Below the pieces are notes generated by a model. That model worked only from the letters and a program-made list of their open reading frames with translations. It was not told where the DNA came from and made no database searches. Both the position numbers and the translations under genes were made by a program. From NCBI GenBank assembly GCA_002813895.1, contig CP024912.1:3007836-3071835 (forward strand): DNA of 64,000 nt. The letters run 5' to 3'. Positions 61,098 through 64,000 of this stretch are shown piece by piece. This DNA comes from Cyanobacterium sp. HL-69 (GTDB taxonomy: Bacteria > Cyanobacteriota > Cyanobacteriia > Cyanobacteriales > Cyanobacteriaceae). Every line of letters begins with the position of its first letter. The first letter of the stretch is position 1.

Positions 61098-62492
61098 TTA
61101 TTTTTCTTTGATTTCTTGTAAATATCTTTTGAGGGCGTTTTTCCAATGGGGTAATTTTTCTAGCCCAATATTTTCTGTGGCGACGGTAGATAAACGAGAA
61201 TTTTTTGGTCTTTGGGCTTTAGTTATGTATGCTTGGGATGATATGGGTACTATCTTCATATCTTGTGCCAGTTGAGCAAAAATTTCTTGGGCGAATTGAT
61301 ACCAACTACAATAACCTTCATTAACTCCATGGTAAGTGCCATAGTTTTCTGTTTGAATTAAGTTACTGATAAATGTAGCTAAATCTTTAGTATAGGTTGG
61401 AGAGCCAATTTGATCGTCAACTACTTGTATTTTCTTTTTTGATTCCCCTAAGTGCATCATGGTTTTAACAAAATTATGTCCGTTAATTCCATATACCCAA
61501 GAGGTTCTGATGATAAAATGTTCTTGAATGTAATTTTTGACAATTTCCTCTCCTTCTGCCTTGGTTTGACCATAATAGTTAACAGGATTTATCAAATCTG
61601 TTATGGCATGGGGGGTGTTTCCTGAGCCGTTAAAGACATAATCGGTGCTGATATAAACTAATTTAGCGTTTATTTCCTGTGCACTTTGAGCTATATATTT
61701 TGTTCCTTCTACGTTAACTGAGTAACATATCTCTTGCTCTTCTTCGGCTTTGTCAACAGCGGTGTAAGCGGCACAGTGGATGATAATATCGGGCTTCGTT
61801 TCGATGATAAATTGTCTTGTGCGTTTTTCGTTGGTAATGTCTAAATTATCTTTGGTGGTAGTAATTACCTTGATTCCTATTTGGGATAATTGTTTACTGA
61901 CATCATACCCTAGTTGCCCATTTCCCCCTGTTACTAATGCTTTGATTTGAAAGTTCACATCACTATCTTTGAGTAAGGGGGCGACTAAGTCTTTTTCGGA
62001 CATGATGGGGTTTTCAATGCCCCAATTGATACCTAAGGCTGGATCATTAAATTTTAAGGTGCGATCGCACTCAGGACTATAATATTCATCAACTTTGTAT
62101 TGAACTTCCGCATCATCGGTTAAAGTCAGAAAGCCATGGGCAAATCCTTTGGGAATGAGTAACTGTTTTTTATTTTCCGCCGACAACTCCACCGATACCC
62201 ATTTTTGAAAAGTAGGTGAACCCTTGCGTAAATCAACAGCCACATCAAGGATACTTCCCCTAGTACATCTAACCAATTTTGTTTGTGCTTTAGGTTCAAC
62301 TTGAAAATGTAAACCCCTTAAAATTCTTTTTTGTAAAGATAAAGAATGATTATCCTGAACAAATTTAATATTAATCCCTTTTTCTCGTAATCGTTTATCA
62401 ACATAGGTTTCCATAAACCATCCTCGATTATCCGAGAATAACTTCGGTTCTAAAATTAAAACCCCATCAATAGCTGTTTTACTAATTTGCAC
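61098..62492 (-). CDS. Fused dTDP-4-dehydrorhamnose 3,5-epimerase and reductase
   Basis: This 464-residue protein joins two enzymes. Residues 1-180 are RfbC: FSDNRGWFMETY, LRGLHFQ with the catalytic His62, and DLRKGSPTF, although the later part of the usual RfbC is shortened. Residues about 185-464 are RfbD: ALVTGGNGQLGYDVSKQL, CAAYTAVDKAEE, YISTDYVFNGSG, YGQTKAEGE and RTSWVYG. It carries out the last two steps of dTDP-L-rhamnose synthesis. No stop or frameshift lies at the joint, so the fusion is genuine. Confidence 0.9.
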   Translation of the reverse strand: MQISKTAIDGVLILEPKLFSDNRGWFMETYVDKRLREKGINIKFVQDNHSLSLQKRILRGLHFQVEPKAQTKLVRCTRGSILDVAVDLRKGSPTFQKWVSVELSAENKKQLLIPKGFAHGFLTLTDDAEVQYKVDEYYSPECDRTLKFNDPALGINWGIENPIMSEKDLVAPLLKDSDVNFQIKALVTGGNGQLGYDVSKQLSQIGIKVITTTKDNLDITNEKRTRQFIIETKPDIIIHCAAYTAVDKAEEEQEICYSVNVEGTKYIAQSAQEINAKLVYISTDYVFNGSGNTPHAITDLINPVNYYGQTKAEGEEIVKNYIQEHFIIRTSWVYGINGHNFVKTMMHLGESKKKIQVVDDQIGSPTYTKDLATFISNLIQTENYGTYHGVNEGYCSWYQFAQEIFAQLAQDMKIVPISSQAYITKAQRPKNSRLSTVATENIGLEKLPHWKNALKRYLQEIKEK

Positions 62493-62508
62493 AATTGCTC
62501 ACTCCTCG

Positions 62509-63393
62509 CTAATAAATAATTTGACCCTCTGCTACCTTCTGTAAATGTTGACCATAAGGAGATTTACCATATTTGATTGCTGATTTTAATAGAGTATTTC
62601 GATCAATCCAACCATAATAATAGCCAATTTCTTCGGGGGCAGATATTTTGATACTTTGTCTTTTTTCAATGGTTTCGACAAAATTTGTTGCTTCCACTAA
62701 ACTATCCATCGTACCAGTATCAAACCAAGCGTATCCTCTTCCTAATAATTCTACATTTAAACTTTGTAGCTCAAGATACATATTATTTAGGTCTGTAATT
62801 TCTAGCTCTCCTCTGGGGGAAGGCTTAATTTGCTGGGCAAAATCTACTACTCTATTATCATAAAAATAAAGCCCCGTAACACAGTAGTTTGATTTAGGAT
62901 TTTTTGGTTTCTCTTCGATAGATATAACTTTAAAATTTTGATCAAATTCTACTACCCCAAAACGCTCTGGATCATTGACATAATATCCGAAGATAGTTGC
63001 CTGACCATTTTCTACATTTTTCTTAGCTTTTTTTAATATTTTTGTTAAACCGTTACCATAATAAATATTATCCCCCAAAATCATGGCCACATTATCTTTT
63101 TCAATAAAATCTTTGGCAATTATAAAAGCCTGTGCTAAACCGTCAGGAGAAGGTTGTGGTGCATAGGATAGATTTATTCCAAATTGACTACCATCCCCCA
63201 ACAGCTTTTGAAAATTGGGTAAATCTCTGGGGGTAGAAATAATTAATATATCCTTAATTTTACCCAACATCAATATTGATAAAGGATAATAAATCATGGG
63301 TTTGTCATATACTGGCAAAAGTTGTTTACTTGTGACCATGGTTAGAGGGTAAAGCCTAGTACCAGAGCCACCAGCTAAAATGATTCCTTTCAT
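62509..63393 (-). CDS. rfbA: Glucose-1-phosphate thymidylyltransferase
   Basis: This 294-residue enzyme makes dTDP-glucose, the first step to dTDP-L-rhamnose. The signature [31 protein letters not shown] opens the protein. [45 protein letters not shown] and [15 protein letters not shown] are all present. It is the first gene of the rhamnose operon, 16 bases before the fused gene. Confidence 0.94.
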   Translation of the reverse strand: MKGIILAGGSGTRLYPLTMVTSKQLLPVYDKPMIYYPLSILMLGKIKDILIISTPRDLPNFQKLLGDGSQFGINLSYAPQPSPDGLAQAFIIAKDFIEKDNVAMILGDNIYYGNGLTKILKKAKKNVENGQATIFGYYVNDPERFGVVEFDQNFKVISIEEKPKNPKSNYCVTGLYFYDNRVVDFAQQIKPSPRGELEITDLNNMYLELQSLNVELLGRGYAWFDTGTMDSLVEATNFVETIEKRQSIKISAPEEIGYYYGWIDRNTLLKSAIKYGKSPYGQHLQKVAEGQIIY

Positions 63394-63831
63394 ATCGTCA
63401 TGTCATAAATTTATTGTTATGTTAACCAATACTAAGACTTTCCTCTTCAGTATTTTGTGGGGTTAAGGTATATCAAGGCTTAGGGGGGTTAGGAGCAATC
63501 AACTTTTTTATTGTTTTGTGAATGGGAAAAGTGGGTAAATCATGTATAACATTTTTTTGGCGATCGCCCTTATAATAAAATTTTGTAAAGATTTAATATT
63601 GTGAAGGGGAGTTTTTAATTCAACCCATGGAGAAATCAGCAGTCAAATTAAAATAAAAGGGTGAGAAAATTCCCACCCTATATATAGTTAGAAATTACCG
63701 ACTAAGGCTTCCTTACACCGATCGCAAATTAGGGGTTCATCAACAAAAGTGTTGATTATCAAACAATTATAGTTTTTAGGTACTCTATAAGTTTATAATT
63801 ACAGTCAAACTCAGTATAACCAAACTTTATT
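63394..63831. other. Intergenic region with a terminator-like hairpin
   Basis: This 438-base gap holds the rfbA promoter region (leftward), a HIP1 site near 63560 and a 10-bp hairpin at 63658-63679 (AGGGTGAGAA / TTCCCACCCT). On the minus strand the hairpin is followed by TTTTATTTTAAT, so it could end a leftward transcript. The only candidate is a tiny frame ending at 63688 that contains ICDRCKEALVGNF; it has no convincing start and is not called. A second small hairpin (ATCAAC/GTTGAT) lies near 63739-63756. Confidence 0.45.
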
Positions 63832-64000
63832 ATGAGTGCAAAAAAAAGAATCTTATCTTTATTTTCAGGTTGTGGAGGAATGGATTTAGGAATGGAGGGA
63901 AATTTTTGGATTCATGAAGATTTTATTAATGAAAAAATACATTCTAATTGGATTATTGATCGAAATCAACATTTAATTAAACTAGCCAAAACATCTTTTG
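63832..64000 (+). CDS. DNA (cytosine-5) methyltransferase, N-terminal part
   Basis: The gene starts at 63832 and runs off the right edge after 56 codons. The opening MSAKKRILSLFSGCGGMDLG is motif I of C5 DNA methyltransferases, which binds SAM. The catalytic PC motif and target-recognition region lie outside the window, so the recognition site cannot be told. Whether a restriction enzyme follows is also unknown. Confidence 0.85.
   Translation, partial: MSAKKRILSLFSGCGGMDLGMEGNFWIHEDFINEKIHSNWIIDRNQHLIKLAKTSF

Noticed and set aside
63688-63800. Small minus-strand frame with CDRC zinc-like motif ending 8 bases before a terminator-like hairpin
   Set aside because: An in-frame TAA lies about 35 codons upstream and there is no credible start or ribosome site. 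It could be a gene remnant but cannot be supported as a gene.

Overview
The window looks like chromosomal DNA of a low-GC cyanobacterium of the Cyanobacterium/Geminocystis kind. The palindrome GCGATCGC (HIP1) recurs throughout. The window also carries acsF for chlorophyll synthesis, a cyanobacterial-type hfq divergent from dapF, an Rre1/Ycf29-like regulator, type IV pilins and a PEP-CTERM protein. The genus is an inference from style, not a measured placement.

Layout. 1-3.6 kb: the end of a PEP-CTERM protein, then a leftward operon of two exosortase-associated acyltransferases and a FAD-linked oxidase. 3.9-21.4 kb: mostly housekeeping and signalling genes (holB, recQ, a membrane Ser/Thr kinase, a 1300-residue helicase-like NTPase with Trp-rich repeats, a lumenal or periplasmic pentapeptide protein, an SF2 helicase, a response regulator, acsF, hfq, dapF, a bifunctional nuclease, nagA). 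21.4-24.5 kb: G-run palindromic repeats, a DUF559 protein, two type IV pilin-like genes and a small membrane protein. 24.5-42.6 kb: a long rightward run holding six tandem TPR-GT41 (SPINDLY/OGT-like) glycosyltransferases, two methyltransferases and two CgeB-like proteins. With the pilins this could be a surface-protein glycosylation island (inference).

42.7-55.5 kb: large glycosyltransferases and a methyltransferase on the minus strand, a HEPN/MNT pair, and a decaying nonulosonic-acid-type set. In that set a NeuB-like synthase, a PseG-like gene and a methyltransferase are frameshifted, while a pyruvyltransferase and a cytidylyltransferase remain open. 55.5-60 kb: a toxin-antitoxin and mobile-element island. 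It holds a YafQ-like toxin with an in-frame TGA, RelB/DinJ, DUF29, one intact HicB-HicA pair and a second hicB split by two different insertion sequences. The original hicB reading frame can be rebuilt exactly across both insertions. 60-63.4 kb: dTDP-rhamnose genes rfbB, a fused rfbC-rfbD and rfbA. The right edge cuts the start of a DNA cytosine methyltransferase.

A recurring theme is repeat DNA that has become coding sequence: a 78-bp G-run palindrome inserted in frame in a glycosyltransferase, a MITE-like element supplying the tail of a HicA, and another palindrome supplying the end of a DUF559 protein. No tRNA, rRNA or CRISPR array was seen.
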